Assembly: GCF_035978755.1 (NCBI RefSeq)
Contig: NZ_CP108414.1
Location: forward strand, 124,001 to 188,000
Reading direction: 5' to 3'
DNA: 64,000 nt
Source: Streptomyces sp. NBC_01298
GTDB lineage: Bacteria > Actinomycetota > Actinomycetes > Streptomycetales > Streptomycetaceae
In this document: piece after piece, positions 6,764-17,009 of the stretch
How the letters are laid out: each line of letters begins with the position of its first letter
Numbering within the stretch: position 1 is the stretch's first letter
The notes under the pieces: generated by a model
Database searches by the model: none
What the model saw: the letters and a program-made list of their open reading frames with translations, nothing else
What the model was told of the DNA's origin: nothing
Position numbers and translations under genes: made by a program

Positions 6764-8350
6764 TCATCGGGGGGCGGGCGCGGGAAGCGCCCGGGGGTCG
6801 AGCTTGCCGCCCGGGGTGCGCGGCAGCCGCTCCATCAAGGTCACGGTGGCCGGTACGAGGTACCCGGGCATTTTGGCCAAAAGGTGACGGCGCAGGGCAT
6901 CCGGGGTCAGTGCGCTGCCGGGGGTGAGGGCGGCCCAGGCGGCCAGCTGCGGTCCGCCGTCCGCCGCGACGGCGCGGGCGACCACGTCGACCACGTCCGG
7001 GTGGGCGGCCACGGCCGCCTCCACCTCCTTGAGTTCGACGCGGTGGCCGCGGATCTTGACCTGGTCGTCGGCGCGCCCGAGGAAGACGAGCGGGCCGCCT
7101 GGTGCCCGCGTGACCCGGTCTCCCGTGCGGTACATGCGCTCGCCCGGGGCCTCGGCGAACGGGTCGGCGACGAAGCGCTCGGAGGTCAGCGCCGGCCGGC
7201 CGTGGTAGCCGCGGGCCAGGCAGGAGCCCGCCAGGTAGAGCTCGCCCGGGGTGCCGGGGGGCGCCTCGCGCAGCTCCTCGTCGAGGACGTAGGCGCGTAC
7301 GCCCGCCAGCGGTTCGCCGAGCGGGATCAGTTCGTCGCCCGCGAAGCCGGCCAGTTCCGCCGCTCCGGGCTCGTAGGAGGTGGCGGTGATCGTGGACTCG
7401 GTGAGGCCGTAGCAGCTGACCACCGGGGGGTGCCCGGCGGCCGCCCAGTTCACCAGGTCCGCGGTCCGGCCCGCGTCGCTGCCGATCACCACGCGGCGCA
7501 GCGCGCCCGGCAGGGCCCGCGGGGCGCGCTCCAGGTCCTTGGCCCACTGCGTCCAGTACGGGGTGGGCAGGTTGACGACGCTGATCCGCTGCTCGGCGAG
7601 GAACGGCTCGAGTTCGGCGGGCGAGAGGACGTTGTCGGTGACGAAGACGGCCGTGCCGCCCGTGCACCAGGTGGGCAGTGCCTCCTCCAGGCTGACGTCG
7701 AAGGCGGGGGCCGCGAACTGCAGCACCGTGTCCCCGGCGGTCAGCCCGTAGCGTTCGGCCAGGGTGCGGACCTGCGCGGCGAGTCCGGCGTGGCCGACCG
7801 CCACGGGCTTGGGCAGCCCGGTGGAGCCGGAGGTGAAGAGCACGTAGGCGAGCGAGCCCGGGGCGATGCGGGCGGGCGGTTCGGCCGCCGTGGGTGCGGC
7901 GGTGATCGTGGGGGCGGTGATCGTGGGGGCGGTGGTCGTGGCGGATGCGGTGGTCGTGGCGGCCCAGAACAGCTCGCGCCCGGTCCGGCGTTGCAGCATC
8001 GCGGCCGCGTACGTGTCCGGGGCGACCGCGTGCCGGGTGCCGGCGGCGTCCAGCAGGGTGCGCAGCCGCTCGCCGGGGGCGTCGAGGTCCACGAGGAGGG
8101 CGGCCGCGCCCGCGTACCAGATGCCCAGCAGCCCGACCGCCCAGTGGATGCCCCGGCGCACCCCCAGGAGCACGGTGTCCTCCGGTCCGGCGCCGGCGGC
8201 GCGCAGCTCCTCGGCCACCGCCCGGGCCCGCCGGTCGAGCTGGCGGTAGGTCAGCTCCCCCTCGGCCGCGCGGACGGCGGTGGCCTCGGGTGTGATCCCG
8301 GCCCGGTGCGCGATGCGCAGGGGCACGGGGGTGGTCTCGGTGGGGCTCAT
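6764..8350 (-). CDS. free-standing NRPS adenylation domain
   Basis: A 528-residue stand-alone adenylation enzyme. It would activate an amino acid with ATP and load a carrier protein in trans. Core motifs are present: A3 as FTSGSTGLPKP, A5 as CYGLTEST, A7 as YRTGDRV, A8 as KIRGHRVELKEVE, and the A10 lysine in GGKLDPRAL. Reading the GrsA-numbered code from FDVSLEE, VVNLPT, VVIGSD, SCYGLTESTIT gives approximately D-V-E-N-V-I-C-I-T-K. E239 is typical of modules for diamino acids such as Orn or Lys, so 2,3-diaminobutyrate made by neighbouring genes is a candidate (inference). No PCP is attached; its likely partner is the PCP-E protein at 14925-16718. A Thr/Ala-rich insert before A3 comes from a DNA repeat. 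Confidence 0.93.
   Translation of the reverse strand: MSPTETTPVPLRIAHRAGITPEATAVRAAEGELTYRQLDRRARAVAEELRAAGAGPEDTVLLGVRRGIHWAVGLLGIWYAGAAALLVDLDAPGERLRTLLDAAGTRHAVAPDTYAAAMLQRRTGRELFWAATTTASATTTAPTITAPTITAAPTAAEPPARIAPGSLAYVLFTSGSTGLPKPVAVGHAGLAAQVRTLAERYGLTAGDTVLQFAAPAFDVSLEEALPTWCTGGTAVFVTDNVLSPAELEPFLAEQRISVVNLPTPYWTQWAKDLERAPRALPGALRRVVIGSDAGRTADLVNWAAAGHPPVVSCYGLTESTITATSYEPGAAELAGFAGDELIPLGEPLAGVRAYVLDEELREAPPGTPGELYLAGSCLARGYHGRPALTSERFVADPFAEAPGERMYRTGDRVTRAPGGPLVFLGRADDQVKIRGHRVELKEVEAAVAAHPDVVDVVARAVAADGGPQLAAWAALTPGSALTPDALRRHLLAKMPGYLVPATVTLMERLPRTPGGKLDPRALPAPAPR
7901..7962. repeat. 15-18 bp tandem repeat inside the adenylation gene
   Basis: Two identical 15-base units (7901-7915 and 7916-7930, ggtgatcgtgggggc on the + strand) are followed by two diverged units starting ggtggtcgtggcgg. 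On the coding strand they give the low-complexity Thr/Ala/Pro/Ile segment just before the A3 ATP-binding loop. The number of units keeps the frame and could vary between strains. Confidence 0.8.
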
Positions 8351-8447
8351 GGCGGTGGTGTCTCCTGGGGGTACGGGCGGGATGCGGGCGGGATGCGGGC
8401 GGCTCTTCCCCGGGGGGCACGGCGCGGCCGGGGCCGGTCGGGTGCGG

Positions 8448-11400
8448 TCAGGCCCCGTCGCGCGAGCGGGGGCGCAGGGCGGGGCGGGCGGGGGCGGCGG
8501 GCGCTTCGGCGGCTTCGGCCAGGCGGGCGGCGATGCCCGCCGGGGTGGGCGTCTCGAAGAGATCGCGGATGCCCAGCCGTACCCCGAGCTCGGTGCCGAT
8601 GCGGCCGGTCAGCCGGGTGGCGAGGAGGGAGTGGCCGCCGTGGGCGAAGAAGTCGTCGTCCATGCCCGCCTCCTGGAGGCCGAGGACGGACGCGAAGATC
8701 TCGCAGACCGCCTTCTCCTCGGGGGTCGAGGGCAGCCGGCCGGCCGGGCGGTGCACGGTGGCCGGATCGGGAAGCGCCTTGCGGTCGAGCTTGCCGTTGA
8801 CGGTCAGGGGGAAGTGCGGCAGGTGCAGGAAGAGCGACGGGACCATGTAGTTGGGCAGGTTGCGGCCCAGTTCCGTGCGGACCTGCTCGGCGGTGGGCGT
8901 TCCGGTGAAGTAGCAGACGAGCCGCTGCTGGCCCGCGTGGTCCCGGTCGACGGCGACGACGGCCTCGCCCACGCCGGGCACGGCGCGCAGCGCGGTCTCC
9001 ACCTCGCCGAGTTCGATGCGGTTGCCGCGGATCTTGACCTGGTGGTCCTGTCGGCCGAGGAAGTCGAGCTGGCCGTCGGCCCGCATCCGGGCGAGGTCGC
9101 CGGTGCGGTACATACGGCTGCCCGGCACGGCGCTGAAGGGGTCGGGGACGTAGCGCTCGCTGCTGCGGCGGGGGTCGCGCAGGTAGCCGGGGCCGACGCC
9201 GGTGCCGCCGATGAAGAGCTCGCCGGGCACGCCGGGCGGTACCGGAGCGAGCGCGGCGTCCAGCAGGTAGAGGGTGTTGTTGCGCAGCGGGCGGCCGACG
9301 GGCAGCCGGCCGTGTTCCAGCTGGGCGTGCACGTCGGGCCCGATGAAGGCGTGGGTGTTGTCGTCGGAGCACTCGGTGAGGCCGTAGGCGTTGACGATCG
9401 CGGCCCGCGGGTGGCGCGCGTACCAGCGGGTGCACAGTTCGGGAGGCAGCACCTCGCCGTTGACGACGAACCAGCGCAGCTCGGGCAGGGCCGGCGGCCG
9501 CACCCCGGTGTCCCACAGGTCGACGGCGGCGCGGACGAAGGACGGCACGGTCTCCATGACGGTGATTCCCCGGCGGGCGGCGTCGGCGAAGAGCGCGGCG
9601 GGGTCGCGGGCGGTGTCCCGGGAGACGAGGTGGACCTGTCCGCCGGTGATCAGCGGCGCGAGCATCTGCCACACGGAGATGTCGAAGGTCAGCGGTGCGT
9701 TCATCACCACGCGGTCGCCCTCGCCGAGGGCGAGGTCCTCGACCTTGGCCAGGAGGTGGTTGTTCATGCCCCGGCGGTGGACCATGGCGCCCTTGGGCTT
9801 GCCGGTGGAGCCGGAGGTGAAGCAGACGTAGGCGAGGGCGTCGGGGCCGCCGGCCGGCGCCGGGCGTTCGCCGGACACCGCTGCGCCGTCGGTGTGGTCG
9901 ATGGAGTCGATCACGAGGACGGGCAGGCCGCCCGGGACGGCCGCGGCGAACTCCTCGGCGCGGGCCCGCTGTTCGGGTGCGGCCAGCAGCCGGCTGATCC
10001 CGCCGCTCGCGAGGAGGTCGGCGGTACGGGTGACGGGGCCCGCGGGGTCCAGGGGGACGTACGCCGCTCCGGCGCCGAGGATGGCGAGCATCGCGACGGG
10101 GACGCGGGTGGTGGGCTCGCTGAGTACGGCGACCAGGTCGCCGGGGCGCACCCCGTCGGCGAGCAGGGCGAGGGTGAGGGCGTCGGCGCGGGCGACGAGG
10201 GCCGCGTAGCTCAGCTCGCGGCCGGTGTCGTCGGTGGTGGCGACGGCCTCGGGGCGGCGCTCGGCCTGCTGCCGTACCCGCTCGACGACCTCCGCGTACC
10301 GCTCGTCGCGCGTGGTGTCGTTCCATTCGACCAGGACGCGGTGGCGTTCGGCCGGGGAGAGCAGGTCCACGGTGCCCACCGGGCACGACGGGTCGTCCGC
10401 GACGGCCCGCAGGAGCCGGGCGAGGCGTTCCAGCAGGGCCCGGGCGGTGTCCCGTTCGAAGACGTCGGGCCGGTAGTCGATCTGCAGACGCAGCCGGTCG
10501 CCGGGGATGGCGGTCAGCGAGAGCGGGTAGTGGGCGGCGTCGTGGGGGTCGACTCCGGTGACCTCGAGCCCGCCCGCGCCGAGGGCGGCGAGGCCGGCCG
10601 CGTCGACCGGGTAGTTCTGGAAGGCGACGCAGGAGTCGAAGAGCTCCCCGGCTCCGGCGAGCCTCTGGATCTCGACCAGACCCAGGTGGTGGTGGTCGAT
10701 CAGCCGTGCCTGCTCGTCCTGGAGCCGCTCGAACAGCGCGACGAGCGGCTCCGCGGGGTCGATGCGGACCCGGACCGGCACGGTGTTGATGCACAGGCCC
10801 ACGATGTCGGCGACGCCGGGCAGTTCGGGGTCACGGCCACTGACGATGGCGCCGAAAACCACGTCCTCCGAGCGGATCTGGCGGCCGAGCAGCAGCGCCC
10901 AGGCGCCCTGGAGGAGCGTTCCGGAGGTGATCCGGTGGCCGCGCGCGAGGGCGCCCAGCCGTTCGGTCAGGGATGTGGGGAGGTACGTCTCGACGCGGTC
11001 GGGCAGGACCGTGCCGGGCGGCGGGGACACGGGCGCGGTGCGGGTGCCGCCCGCGAGGCCGTCGAGCGCGCGGGTCCAGGCGTCTTGGGCGGCGACGGTG
11101 TCGCGGTCGTGGAGACGGCCGAGGAAGGCGGAGTACGGGGTGACCGGGCCCAGGGGCGCGTCGTCGGCGTGGTGCAGGGCGAGGAGTTCGCGCACGAGGA
11201 CCGGCCAGGACCAGCCGTCCATCAGGATGTGGTGGTAGGTCAGCAGCAGCCGGTGGGAGAGCGGGCCGGTGCGGATGAGGGTGAAGCGGAGCAGCGGCGG
11301 CCGGGCCAGGTCGAAGCGGGTGGCCCGGTCCTCGGCGAGGAGGGTATCGACGGCGGCTGCGCGCCCGGTCTCGTCGAGCCCCGTCAGGTCCACCTCCTGC

Positions 11401-11708
11401 CAGGGGGTCCGTACGCCGCGCCGGACGACCTGGGCGGGCTCGCCGGTGGCGCGGCGCAGGAAGCCGGCGCGCAGGTTGGCGTGCCGTTCCAGGACGGTGT
11501 CGGCGGCGGCGCGCAGCCGGTCCGGGTCGAGGGGGCCGTCGAGGTCGAGGAGCAACTGGGCGACGTAGACGTCGCGTTCGTCCTCGTCGAAGAGGGCGTG
11601 GAAGAGGATGCCGTCCTGGAGCGGGGACAGCGGCAGGACGTCCTCGACCAGCGAGCGGGCGGCGGCGGGCGCGGCGGTGGGAACGGGGGTGGACGGCGGG
11701 TGGTTCAT
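8448..11708 (-). CDS. NRPS module C-A-PCP (DCL-type condensation)
   Basis: A 1086-residue single-module synthetase. The condensation domain is at about residues 20-450, with [10 protein letters not shown] as the HHxxxDG motif. Its opening [15 protein letters not shown] is of the kind that accepts a D-configured donor, so it should act after an epimerase. The adenylation domain is at about 480-970 (A3 [12 protein letters not shown]10 NGKLDRKAL). The PCP is at about 1005-1070 ([12 protein letters not shown]). The specificity residues read about D-I-W-E-V-N-A-D-D-K. Three acidic pocket residues suggest a basic or polar cationic substrate, but I cannot name it. ATG at 11708 follows AAGGA. It lies 19 bases after the other C-A-PCP gene and 97 bases before the free A gene. 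Confidence 0.95.
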   Translation of the reverse strand: MNHPPSTPVPTAAPAAARSLVEDVLPLSPLQDGILFHALFDEDERDVYVAQLLLDLDGPLDPDRLRAAADTVLERHANLRAGFLRRATGEPAQVVRRGVRTPWQEVDLTGLDETGRAAAVDTLLAEDRATRFDLARPPLLRFTLIRTGPLSHRLLLTYHHILMDGWSWPVLVRELLALHHADDAPLGPVTPYSAFLGRLHDRDTVAAQDAWTRALDGLAGGTRTAPVSPPPGTVLPDRVETYLPTSLTERLGALARGHRITSGTLLQGAWALLLGRQIRSEDVVFGAIVSGRDPELPGVADIVGLCINTVPVRVRIDPAEPLVALFERLQDEQARLIDHHHLGLVEIQRLAGAGELFDSCVAFQNYPVDAAGLAALGAGGLEVTGVDPHDAAHYPLSLTAIPGDRLRLQIDYRPDVFERDTARALLERLARLLRAVADDPSCPVGTVDLLSPAERHRVLVEWNDTTRDERYAEVVERVRQQAERRPEAVATTDDTGRELSYAALVARADALTLALLADGVRPGDLVAVLSEPTTRVPVAMLAILGAGAAYVPLDPAGPVTRTADLLASGGISRLLAAPEQRARAEEFAAAVPGGLPVLVIDSIDHTDGAAVSGERPAPAGGPDALAYVCFTSGSTGKPKGAMVHRRGMNNHLLAKVEDLALGEGDRVVMNAPLTFDISVWQMLAPLITGGQVHLVSRDTARDPAALFADAARRGITVMETVPSFVRAAVDLWDTGVRPPALPELRWFVVNGEVLPPELCTRWYARHPRAAIVNAYGLTECSDDNTHAFIGPDVHAQLEHGRLPVGRPLRNNTLYLLDAALAPVPPGVPGELFIGGTGVGPGYLRDPRRSSERYVPDPFSAVPGSRMYRTGDLARMRADGQLDFLGRQDHQVKIRGNRIELGEVETALRAVPGVGEAVVAVDRDHAGQQRLVCYFTGTPTAEQVRTELGRNLPNYMVPSLFLHLPHFPLTVNGKLDRKALPDPATVHRPAGRLPSTPEEKAVCEIFASVLGLQEAGMDDDFFAHGGHSLLATRLTGRIGTELGVRLGIRDLFETPTPAGIAARLAEAAEAPAAPARPALRPRSRDGA

Positions 11709-11727
11709 CGTGGTGTTCCTTCTGGGG

Positions 11728-14700
11728 TCAGGCGGTCTGGGTGCGGCGGGCCCGGCGGACGATCGGCGGGTCCTGCGCCGCGGCGCCCGCGGCCGCCGCG
11801 GCCGGCAGGGCGGCGGCGAGTTCGGCGACGGTGGGGCCGGTGAAGAACTGGCGGATGCCGATCACGGCTCCGCATCGCGTCCGGACCTCGGCGAGCAGCT
11901 GGGTGGCGAGCAGGGAGTGCCCGCCCAGGTCGAAGAAGTTGTCGTTGACGCCGATCCGCGGCAGGCCGAGGACCTGCTCCCAGATCGCGCACAGAGCGCG
12001 CTCCTCGTCGGTGCGCGGCTCCTGGTGGACCCTGGCGGCGCCGGCCGTCGGGTCCGGCGCGGGCAGGGCGGCCAGGTCGGTCTTGCCGTTGGCCGTCACC
12101 GGGAAGGCGTCGAGCAGGGTCAGGGTGGTGGGCACCATGTAGTCGGGCAGCCGGGCGCGCAGGTGTTCGCGCAGTTCCGCCGGGGTGGGTGCGGTGGCTC
12201 CCCCGGCCGGGACCGCGTAGCCCGCGAGCGCGGCGCCGGCGGGCGTGTCCACGACGGTGACGGCGGCCTGGCCCACCGCCGGATGGCCGGCCAGGGCGTG
12301 CTCGATCTCCCCCGGTTCGATGCGCAGCCCGCGGATCTTGACCTGCCGGTCGGCGCGGCCCAGGTACTCGACCTGGCCGTCGGCGTTCCAGCGGGCGAGG
12401 TCGCCGGTGCGGTACATGCGGGCGCCCGGGGGGCCGTACGGGCAGGCGACGAAGCGTTCGGCGGTCAGCGCGGCCCGGCCGAGGTAGCCCTGCGCGAGTC
12501 CGGCGCCGGCGATGTAGAGCTCGCCGGTGACGCCGGGCGCGGCGAGGCCGAGCCGTTCGTCGAGGACGTGGAGCCGCGTACCGTCGAGCGGGCGGCCGAT
12601 GGGTACCGACCCGTCGGGGGCGTCCTGGCCGGGTCCCACGGCGAAGGTCGCGGCGAAGGTAGTGGTCTCGGTGGGCCCGTAGGCGTTGGTCACGGTGGTG
12701 CGGGGGCAGGCCTCGCGGACCCGGCGGACCATGGACGGGGAGGCGGCCTCGCCGCCGGTCATCACCTCGCGCAGGGAGCCGAGCGCGGGCAGGCAGCGGT
12801 CGGCGAGGACGTTGAAGAGGGTGGCGGTGAGGAAGGTCCCGGTGACCTCCTCCTCGGTCATCAGCCGGGCCAGCGCGTCGACGTCGAGGTCGCCGGGGGG
12901 TGCCACGACGACGAGCCCGCCGTTCAGCAGCGGCACCCACAGCTCGTAGGTGGAGGCGTCGAAGGCGTGCGGGGAGCGGAACAGGACCCGCTCGTGCGCG
13001 CCACCGCGCCAGCGCCGGTCGGTGGCCAGGGCGACGACCTCGCGGTGGGAGACGGCCACCCCCTTGGGGGCGCCGGTGGAGCCGGAGGTGTACATCAGGT
13101 AGGCGAGCGCGTCGGGATGGCCGGCCGTCGCGGCGCTTTCGGCGTCGCCTTCGGCAGGGGGCCGCACCGGGCGCAGCACGTGGCGCACCCCCGCCGGTAC
13201 GGGCCCGCCCTCCGGGACGTCGGTGACGAGGACGGCGGCCCCGGACGCGGCGATCACGGCCTCGGTACGGGCGCCGGGGGCCCGGGCGTCCAGCGGCAGG
13301 TAGGCGGCTCCGGCCTTGAGGATGCCCAGGCAGGCGGCCACCAGGTCGGCCGAGCGGTCCATCAGGACGGCGACGGCCTCGCCGGGGCGGACGCCGAGGG
13401 TGCGCAGCCGGCCGGCGAACAGCTCGGCCGCCGCGTCGAGTTCGGCGTACGTGGTCCCGCGGCCCGCGCAGAGCACGGCGGGCCGGTCCGGGTGGGCGGC
13501 GGCCCGCTCCGCGAAGGCCTCGTGGACGGTGCGGGCGTCGGCGGCGACGGGCGCGCCCTGCCAGTGCTCGAGGAGGTCGGCCCGCTCCCCCGGCAGCAGT
13601 ACGTCGAGTGCGGAGACCGGGGTCCCGGGCTCGCGGACGACGGCGCCGATCAGCTGGACGAGCCGGTCCAGCAGGCGCCGGGCCGTTCCCTCGTCGAACA
13701 GGTCGCTCGCGTACTCCAGGCCGAGGGCCAGGCCCGCGGGTGCTCCGGTAGCCGGGTCGTGGAGTTCCTCGACCTCCAGGGTGAGGTCGAACTTGGCGGT
13801 GTCGGTGCGCACCGCCTCCACCCGCGCGGTCAGGCCCGCGAAGGCGGGGGCCTGCGGCTCGGTGCGCTGGGCTGAGACGGCGACCTGGAAGAGCGGGTGC
13901 CGGGCGGCCGAGCGGGCCGGGTTGAGGCGTTCGACCAGCGATTCGAAGGGCAGTTCCTGGTGGGCGTACGTCGCCAGGGCGGCGGTGCGCACCCGGCCCA
14001 GCACCTCGGTGAACGTGGGGTCGCCGGAGGTGTCGGCGCGCACGATCAGGGTGTTGACGAAGAGCCCCACGAGGTCGGTGAGGGCTTCGTCGTCCCGGCC
14101 GTCGACGGGGCAGCCGAGCGGCAGGTCGGTGCCGGCGCCGAGGCGGGTGAGCAGGACCGCGAAGGCCGCCTGGACGGCCATGAACGGCGTGGCGCGGCCG
14201 TTGCGGGCCAGTGCGGCCAGACCCGCGTGGGTGGCGGCGTCGGTCCGTGCCTCCACCACCGCGCCCCGGTGGCCGGCGACGGCCGGTCGCGGCCGGTCGG
14301 CGGGCAGCGCCAGTTCGTCGGGCAGGCCGTCGAGGGCCGTCGCCCAGTGGGTGAGCAGCCGGGCGTGCAGGGAGTCGGGGTCCTGGGCCGGGCCGAGGAG
14401 TTCGCGCTGCCACAGCGCGTAGTCCGGGTACTGGACGGGCAGTTCGGGCCACTCGGGCGGCCGGCCGGCGGTCCGGGCGGTGTAGGCGGCGGCGAGGTCG
14501 CGGACGAGGATGTTGACGGAGTGCCCGTCACCCGCGATGTGGTGCAGGACCAGGAGCAGGTAGTGGTCCTCGTCCCCGTCGGTGAAGAGGTCGGCGCGCA
14601 GCGGCGGTTCGGTGCGCAGGTCGAAGGGGCGGGACGACGCCTGCGCGGCCCGCCCGGCGCGGTCGGCGGCCGGGCAGTCGGTGACGGTGAGCGCCGGGGC

Positions 14701-14928
14701 GGCGTCCGCGGGGTCCAGGACCTGCTGGTACGGGCGGCCCGCCTCGTCGGGGAAGACGGTGCGCAGCGCTTCGTGGCGGGCGCTGACGTCCGCGAGGGCG
14801 GCGTGCAGGGCGGCGCGGTCGAGGGCGCCGCTCAGCCGGAGCCCGACGGGGATGTGGTAGAGCGCGCCGTCGGCGCCGTCGCGGGCGTGGAACCACAATC
14901 GCTGCTGGGCGTGGGACAGAGGGATCAC
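11728..14928 (-). CDS. NRPS module C-A-PCP (LCL-type condensation)
   Basis: A 1066-residue module that opens directly with a condensation domain ([12 protein letters not shown]), of the LCL kind, with [10 protein letters not shown] as the catalytic motif. The adenylation domain spans about 460-950 ([20 protein letters not shown]), and the PCP about 985-1055 ([12 protein letters not shown]). The pocket residues read about D-A-Y-F-M-G-A-T-F-K, closest in style to codes for aliphatic residues such as Val, but this is a weak guess. The start is GTG at 14928, overlapping the TGA of the PCP-E gene as GTGA. Translational coupling therefore makes a longer upstream start unlikely. Confidence 0.95.
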   Translation of the reverse strand: MIPLSHAQQRLWFHARDGADGALYHIPVGLRLSGALDRAALHAALADVSARHEALRTVFPDEAGRPYQQVLDPADAAPALTVTDCPAADRAGRAAQASSRPFDLRTEPPLRADLFTDGDEDHYLLLVLHHIAGDGHSVNILVRDLAAAYTARTAGRPPEWPELPVQYPDYALWQRELLGPAQDPDSLHARLLTHWATALDGLPDELALPADRPRPAVAGHRGAVVEARTDAATHAGLAALARNGRATPFMAVQAAFAVLLTRLGAGTDLPLGCPVDGRDDEALTDLVGLFVNTLIVRADTSGDPTFTEVLGRVRTAALATYAHQELPFESLVERLNPARSAARHPLFQVAVSAQRTEPQAPAFAGLTARVEAVRTDTAKFDLTLEVEELHDPATGAPAGLALGLEYASDLFDEGTARRLLDRLVQLIGAVVREPGTPVSALDVLLPGERADLLEHWQGAPVAADARTVHEAFAERAAAHPDRPAVLCAGRGTTYAELDAAAELFAGRLRTLGVRPGEAVAVLMDRSADLVAACLGILKAGAAYLPLDARAPGARTEAVIAASGAAVLVTDVPEGGPVPAGVRHVLRPVRPPAEGDAESAATAGHPDALAYLMYTSGSTGAPKGVAVSHREVVALATDRRWRGGAHERVLFRSPHAFDASTYELWVPLLNGGLVVVAPPGDLDVDALARLMTEEEVTGTFLTATLFNVLADRCLPALGSLREVMTGGEAASPSMVRRVREACPRTTVTNAYGPTETTTFAATFAVGPGQDAPDGSVPIGRPLDGTRLHVLDERLGLAAPGVTGELYIAGAGLAQGYLGRAALTAERFVACPYGPPGARMYRTGDLARWNADGQVEYLGRADRQVKIRGLRIEPGEIEHALAGHPAVGQAAVTVVDTPAGAALAGYAVPAGGATAPTPAELREHLRARLPDYMVPTTLTLLDAFPVTANGKTDLAALPAPDPTAGAARVHQEPRTDEERALCAIWEQVLGLPRIGVNDNFFDLGGHSLLATQLLAEVRTRCGAVIGIRQFFTGPTVAELAAALPAAAAAGAAAQDPPIVRRARRTQTA

Positions 14929-16718
14929 AGCAGGGCTCCGAGCTGGGATTCGAAGGTGTCGAGGTCGGCCTGGCTGACCTGGGTGAGGGACACGTCGGAG
15001 GGGGTCAGTCCGCCGGCGTCCGGGCGGGCGGCGTGGGTGACGACGGCGCGCAGCATGGTGAACCACTCCTGGGCGAGGTCGTGGACCCACGGGCCCGCAA
15101 GGGCGTTGCCCGCCCAGGTCCAGGTGGCGCTGAGGGTGAGGCCGTCGGGGCCCTCGTGGGCGGCCGCGTTCACCTCGACGGCGTGCGCCATCGGAAGTCC
15201 CTCGTCGGCGTCGTCGAGGGCGAAGACGTGCCCGGGGGCGGCGTCCCACGGCGCGTCGCCGCCCATCGGGAACCGGCCGAGGTAGTTGAAGCCGATCTGG
15301 GGGATGCCGCGCGCGGCGAGGTCCGCTCCGGTGCGGGAGTTGAGGTGGCGCAGCAGGCCGAAGCCGATGCCCTTGTCCGGTACGGCGCGCAGTTCCTCCT
15401 TGACGAGGCGCAGGGCGGCTCCGATCGCCGGTCCGCCGGCCCGGGCCTCTTCGAGGTCGGGGCGGCCGAGGGCGAGGCGGACGGGGAAGACGGTGGTGAA
15501 CCAGCCGACGGTGCGGGACAGGTCCGTTCCGTCGGCGATGTCCTCCCGGCCGTGCCCCTCGACGTCGACGAGGACGGCTCCTTCCTCGTCCGCGCCGTCC
15601 GCGCCGTCCGCGCGGCGCCGGCCGAGGACGGCCAGGGCGAGGGCGGTCAGCAGGACGTCGTTGACGGTGCCGTTGACGAGGCCGGGCGCGGTGGTGAGCA
15701 AGGGGCCCGTCAGGTCCGGGCCGAGGGTGAGGGTGAGGGTGTGCTCCGGGCTCTCGGGGTCGAGGCCACCGGGCGCGCGGACCCCGGCGAGGGCCTGCGG
15801 GGCCTCGCGCAGGGCCGCCGCCCAGCGGTCGGCCTCGGCGGTCCGGCGGCCGGAGGTGGCTTCCGCGCGCAGCAGGTCGGCCCAGTGCGCGAAGGGGGTG
15901 TGCGCCGGTTCCAGGACCGGCTCGCGGTCCTCGGCGAGGGCCGCCGCGCAGGACCGCAGGTCGTCCTGGAGGATGCGCCAGGAGACTCCGTCGACGACCA
16001 GGTGGTGGATGACGAGCGCGAGGCGCCCTTGCTGACCGGCCCCCCGGTCCATCAGGACGGCACGCAGCATCCGGCCGTCGCGGGGCGAGAGCTGCCGCCG
16101 CGCCGCCCGCATCCGCTCCCGGGTCAGGGCGGGCAGTTCCGCGTCGCCCGCCCCTCGGGCGTCCACGTGGTCCAGCAGGTCCGCCGCGGTGACGGAGCCC
16201 GCGGGAGGGACGACCGGCTCGGCGCCCGTCGCGGCGATCCCGTCGGGCAGCCGCAGCCGGAGCATCTCGTGGGTGTCGAGGAGGGCCTGTACGGTGCGTT
16301 CGGCGTCGGCCGCCCCGAAGCCCGGCGGGGTGCGCACCACGAGCGACTGGTTGTACGTGTCGATGGGACCGCCGAGTTCGGCGAGCCAGCCCATGATGGG
16401 GGTGGGGGTCAGCGGGCCCAGCCGGCGCGGGGGCACGGCCGGGCCCGCGTCGGCCCGTACCCGGCCGTGGGCGCGGGCGGTGGCGGCGAGCGCGGTCACG
16501 CTCTCGGCGCGGAGCACGTCGCGGGTGGTGAGGACGAGGCCGGCCGCGCGGGCGCGGCTGACGACCTGGATCGCCTGGATGCTGTCCCCGCCCAGCCCGG
16601 TGAAGCTGTGGCCCGCCTCGACCTCGCCGTGGCCGAGCACGTCGGCGAAGAGGGTGCGCAGGGTCCGTACGGGGTCGGTCCCGGCGGGCGGCTCGGTGCG
16701 GTGGGCGGGCTCAGCCAC
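14925..16718 (-). CDS. NRPS didomain: PCP and epimerization domain
   Basis: A 597-residue protein with no adenylation domain. Residues about 15-90 are a PCP with GLGGDSIQAIQ, the GGDS type usually paired with epimerases. Residues about 105-560 are an epimerization domain, shown by IHHLVVDGVSWRIL, EGHGRED, GWFTTVFPV and FNYLGRF. It should receive an aminoacyl group from a separate A domain, most simply the enzyme at 6764-8350, and convert it to the D-isomer for the DCL condensation domain at 8448-11708. The GTG start at 16718 overlaps the MbtH gene by 8 bases. A split A plus PCP-E initiation unit is unusual. Confidence 0.93.
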   Translation of the reverse strand: MAEPAHRTEPPAGTDPVRTLRTLFADVLGHGEVEAGHSFTGLGGDSIQAIQVVSRARAAGLVLTTRDVLRAESVTALAATARAHGRVRADAGPAVPPRRLGPLTPTPIMGWLAELGGPIDTYNQSLVVRTPPGFGAADAERTVQALLDTHEMLRLRLPDGIAATGAEPVVPPAGSVTAADLLDHVDARGAGDAELPALTRERMRAARRQLSPRDGRMLRAVLMDRGAGQQGRLALVIHHLVVDGVSWRILQDDLRSCAAALAEDREPVLEPAHTPFAHWADLLRAEATSGRRTAEADRWAAALREAPQALAGVRAPGGLDPESPEHTLTLTLGPDLTGPLLTTAPGLVNGTVNDVLLTALALAVLGRRRADGADGADEEGAVLVDVEGHGREDIADGTDLSRTVGWFTTVFPVRLALGRPDLEEARAGGPAIGAALRLVKEELRAVPDKGIGFGLLRHLNSRTGADLAARGIPQIGFNYLGRFPMGGDAPWDAAPGHVFALDDADEGLPMAHAVEVNAAAHEGPDGLTLSATWTWAGNALAGPWVHDLAQEWFTMLRAVVTHAARPDAGGLTPSDVSLTQVSQADLDTFESQLGALL

Positions 16719-16935
16719 GGGGAGTGTTTCCGGCGAGGGCGGCCACCAGGGAGGCGGGGCGCATGTCGGTCCAGACGCGCTCGACGTGGTCCAGGCAGGC
16801 CTGGCGGCCGTCGGGGCCGTGCACCACGTTCCAGCCGGCCGGGACGGGGTGGGCGGCGGGCCACAGGGAGTGCTGGAGCTCGTCGTTGCGGACGACGACG
16901 TAGGAGGCGTTGTCGTTCTCGAAGGGGTTGCTCAC
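16711..16935 (-). CDS. MbtH-like protein
   Basis: A 74-residue MbtH-family activator of adenylation domains. Visible motifs are QHSLWPAAHPVPAGW, a QACLDHVE helix and VWTDMRPASL. The GTG start at 16935 follows AAAGG at about ten bases. It ends inside the PCP-E gene start, with an 8-base overlap. A 74-base gap separates it from the diaminobutyrate enzyme gene upstream. It is the second MbtH gene of the window and probably serves the five minus-strand adenylation domains. Confidence 0.95.
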   Translation of the reverse strand: MSNPFENDNASYVVVRNDELQHSLWPAAHPVPAGWNVVHGPDGRQACLDHVERVWTDMRPASLVAALAGNTPRG

Positions 16936-17009
16936 GGCGGTTCGCCTTTCGGTTCGGGTGTGCGCGTACGGGGTGTACGGCGCCTTGTGGGAGGGGCGGT
17001 GGTGGTGGA

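Noticed and set aside
7861..7990. CRISPR-like direct repeats
   Set aside because: The units are contiguous 15-18-base coding repeats without spacers, within an adenylation gene.
8280..11843. Large + strand protein opposite the C-A-PCP module
   Set aside because: No motifs, no ribosome binding site, and complete overlap with well-supported minus-strand NRPS domains.
14925..16718. Ordinary PCP-C didomain
   Set aside because: The HHLVVDGVSWRIL, EGHGRE and FNYLGRF motifs are those of epimerization domains, not condensation domains.
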